Program-made: the position numbers and the translations under genes
The notes under the pieces: generated by a model
The model's database searches: none
What the model was told of the DNA's origin: nothing
What the model saw: only the letters and a program-made list of their open reading frames with translations
NCBI GenBank assembly: GCA_015065215.1
Contig: SVQT01000001.1
Coordinates: 1-34,236 of the forward strand
Direction: 5' to 3'
DNA: 34,236 bases
DNA from: Oscillospiraceae bacterium
Lineage (GTDB): Bacteria; Bacillota; Clostridia; Oscillospirales; CAG-272
Shown here: positions 33,084-34,236 of the stretch, piece by piece
Numbering within the stretch: the first letter of the stretch is position 1
Layout of the letters: each line of letters opens with the position of its first letter

Positions 33084-33799
33084 ACACGACCTCGAATCTC
33101 TGCTTCCATTGTAACAATATGCTTTAAAATGGCGTCATAAGCAGACGCTGTTAAGTGAATTCCATCCTCGCTATAGCAGTATTCCGGTTTGAGATACCCC
33201 TCCGCGTCTGACAGCACAGGGGTTTGGTCCACAAAAACAAGTCCGCGCTTGAAAGCGATACCGCGGATCACATCGTTGGCGCTTTGGATCATTTGGTTGG
33301 TGATCGCCACCGCGTTTCGCCCCACCGGAAAGATAGATTGTAAAATCAGCGTGGTACTTTCTGAAGCGTTTGAGATGGCGGAAAGCAATTTTTCATAATA
33401 GTGAGCGAAAGTTTGCGGCTCGTCACGGTAATAATAAACACCGTAATCCACGCCAAGCGTGATCACCAGATATTTCGGTGACAGTCTTTGCGCCACCTCG
33501 GCAATGGTTTGCTCCTGGCCGGTATCCGGCGCTATGATTTTTGCGTAGGTGACACGGCTATCCAGATTGAGATAACGGTTTTTGGCCGCCCAAATCTGAT
33601 CAACACGCAATTTAGAGCGTTGCTGCATATGGGCGGTCGTAGAATCACCGAGAAAGGTTAGCACATCCAGAAAATCGCTATCATCGCCGGCGCTGTCTGC
33701 CGCTGGATGATGCGCGGCTTGCGCTTTGTCGCATCCGTTTACGGCGGCCCCCAGCAGCGAAAAAATCACAATAAAAAGAAGAATACGGTTTAAACGCAT
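33080..33799 (-). CDS. SGNH-like lipoprotein
   Basis: A 239-residue protein with a signal peptide and probable lipobox VNGC (Cys23). SGNH block I is FLGDSTTAH and block V is DGIHLTASAY (Asp-x-x-His). Block III, normally GxND, reads LGVDYG, so the oxyanion-hole Asn seems replaced; substrates or activity may differ from canonical esterases. It is likely extracytoplasmic, working with the overlapping DUF4358 gene. GGAGG lies 8 nt upstream of the ATG but is placed inside a hairpin (33778-33838). Confidence 0.85.
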   Translation of the reverse strand: MRLNRILLFIVIFSLLGAAVNGCDKAQAAHHPAADSAGDDSDFLDVLTFLGDSTTAHMQQRSKLRVDQIWAAKNRYLNLDSRVTYAKIIAPDTGQEQTIAEVAQRLSPKYLVITLGVDYGVYYYRDEPQTFAHYYEKLLSAISNASESTTLILQSIFPVGRNAVAITNQMIQSANDVIRGIAFKRGLVFVDQTPVLSDAEGYLKPEYCYSEDGIHLTASAYDAILKHIVTMEAEIRGRV

Positions 33800-33838
33800 G
33801 ACACATACCTCCGTGTGTTGGGTCTAACCGTATTCTTC
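33778..33838 (-). promoter_or_regulatory. Inverted repeat enclosing RBS and start of SGNH-like gene
   Basis: GAAGAATACGGTT (minus-strand 33838-33826) is perfectly complementary to AACCGTATTCTTC in codons 4-8 of the gene (33790-33778). The 35-nt loop contains the GGAGG and the ATG, and within it ACACA/TGTGT arms present the RBS in a small hairpin. It could be a translational control or a terminator for the upstream gene, which ends 5 bp earlier. Confidence 0.45.
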
Positions 33839-33842
33839 CCGC

Positions 33843-34236
33843 TTATTTCTTTTTGAATACATTCTGATAGTCGTCCGCATCCTGTGCTTTGGATTTGTTC
33901 GGCTTTTTGTTGGTGATCTCCTTGTGATTGGGGAGATCCTTTTTCTGCTTTTCGTTGTCTTTATTTTGATATACACCCTTATAGTGTTTGGTATCTCGCC
34001 TCACGCGCTGAATGCGTGCGCGAAGAATAAGAAGGATGCCCATCACGATGGCGTAAATAAAGGTCAAGCCAATAAAAAGGAAAAGCCCTTGCGAGGCAGT
34101 TGCCCCGGGTGCCTTGTTGGGCAAATAGAGCAGACAGAACATACCGCCTACTGTCAACGCATAGTGAATGACGACTCGCCAAGCAATTTTGATTGTGGCA
34201 TGCTGAAACTGCACGTTCGCGAGGGCAAACAGCAAC
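33843..34236 (-). CDS. Small membrane protein, 5' partial
   Basis: The frame is open to the window edge, so the true start lies beyond it; 130 residues are visible. Two hydrophobic segments (about residues 18-40 and 48-71) are followed by a basic, lysine- and asparagine-rich cytoplasmic tail of about 55 residues ending NVFKKK. The layout vaguely resembles DUF3021-type membrane proteins, but I cannot assign a family. It is 43 bp upstream of the SGNH-like gene on the same strand and probably in its operon. Confidence 0.65.
   Translation of the reverse strand, partial: LLFALANVQFQHATIKIAWRVVIHYALTVGGMFCLLYLPNKAPGATASQGLFLFIGLTFIYAIVMGILLILRARIQRVRRDTKHYKGVYQNKDNEKQKKDLPNHKEITNKKPNKSKAQDADDYQNVFKKK

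Overview
The window looks like a chromosomal segment of an endospore-forming member of the Clostridia (Bacillota), probably an uncultured gut-type lineage. The evidence is a PolC-type replicative polymerase, the DXP isoprenoid pathway (dxr, ispG), both dipicolinate synthase subunits (dpsA, dpsB), typical Gram-positive AGGAGG ribosome binding sites, lipoprotein signal peptides and a BspA-type leucine-rich repeat surface protein. No rRNA, tRNA, transposase, integrase or CRISPR array was seen.

Layout. (1) 1-770: 3' end of a ClpC-type AAA+ unfoldase gene with a terminator. (2) 780-3893: an AT-rich accessory island between clp and rpsB, holding a DUF4238 protein, then a compact cassette of a small HTH regulator, an HNH nuclease-like protein, a radical SAM enzyme clearly recognisable as a prokaryotic viperin, and an AbrB-like protein with a Zn-ribbon-like tail, closed by a strong terminator. 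(3) 3961-5858: rpsB-tsf with promoter, leader and terminator. (4) 5863-10360: a 1409-residue BspA-like LRR lipoprotein gene with its own promoter, a riboswitch-like leader and a terminator, inserted into what is normally one rpsB-tsf-pyrH-frr run. (5) 10444-22104: pyrH-frr-uppS-cdsA-dxr-rseP-ispG-polC-birA, all co-oriented (translation, lipid carrier, phospholipid, isoprenoid, site-2 protease, replication, biotinylation). (6) 22125-23880: first copy of an about 140-bp palindromic repeat, then dpsA-dpsB (spore dipicolinate). (7) 23881-28025, minus strand: a GH106-like glycoside hydrolase and an SGNH esterase, a small carbohydrate-degradation unit. (8) 28174-32420: a large exported, C-terminally membrane-anchored protein and nicotinate phosphoribosyltransferase. 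(9) 32419-32556: second copy of the repeat. (10) 32610-34236, minus strand: a DUF4358 lipoprotein, an SGNH-like lipoprotein and the 3' part of a membrane protein gene.

The most interesting regions are the viperin cassette (viperins make chain-terminating ddh-nucleotides against phage), whose regulator has a palindromic operator candidate on its -35 box and a leader that can hide its own RBS and start codon, and the structured leader of the BspA gene: a perfect 15-bp closing stem starting at the predicted transcription start, a possible pseudoknot, and a terminator hairpin just before the RBS. All assignments come from reading sequence and remembered family motifs; no database search was run.
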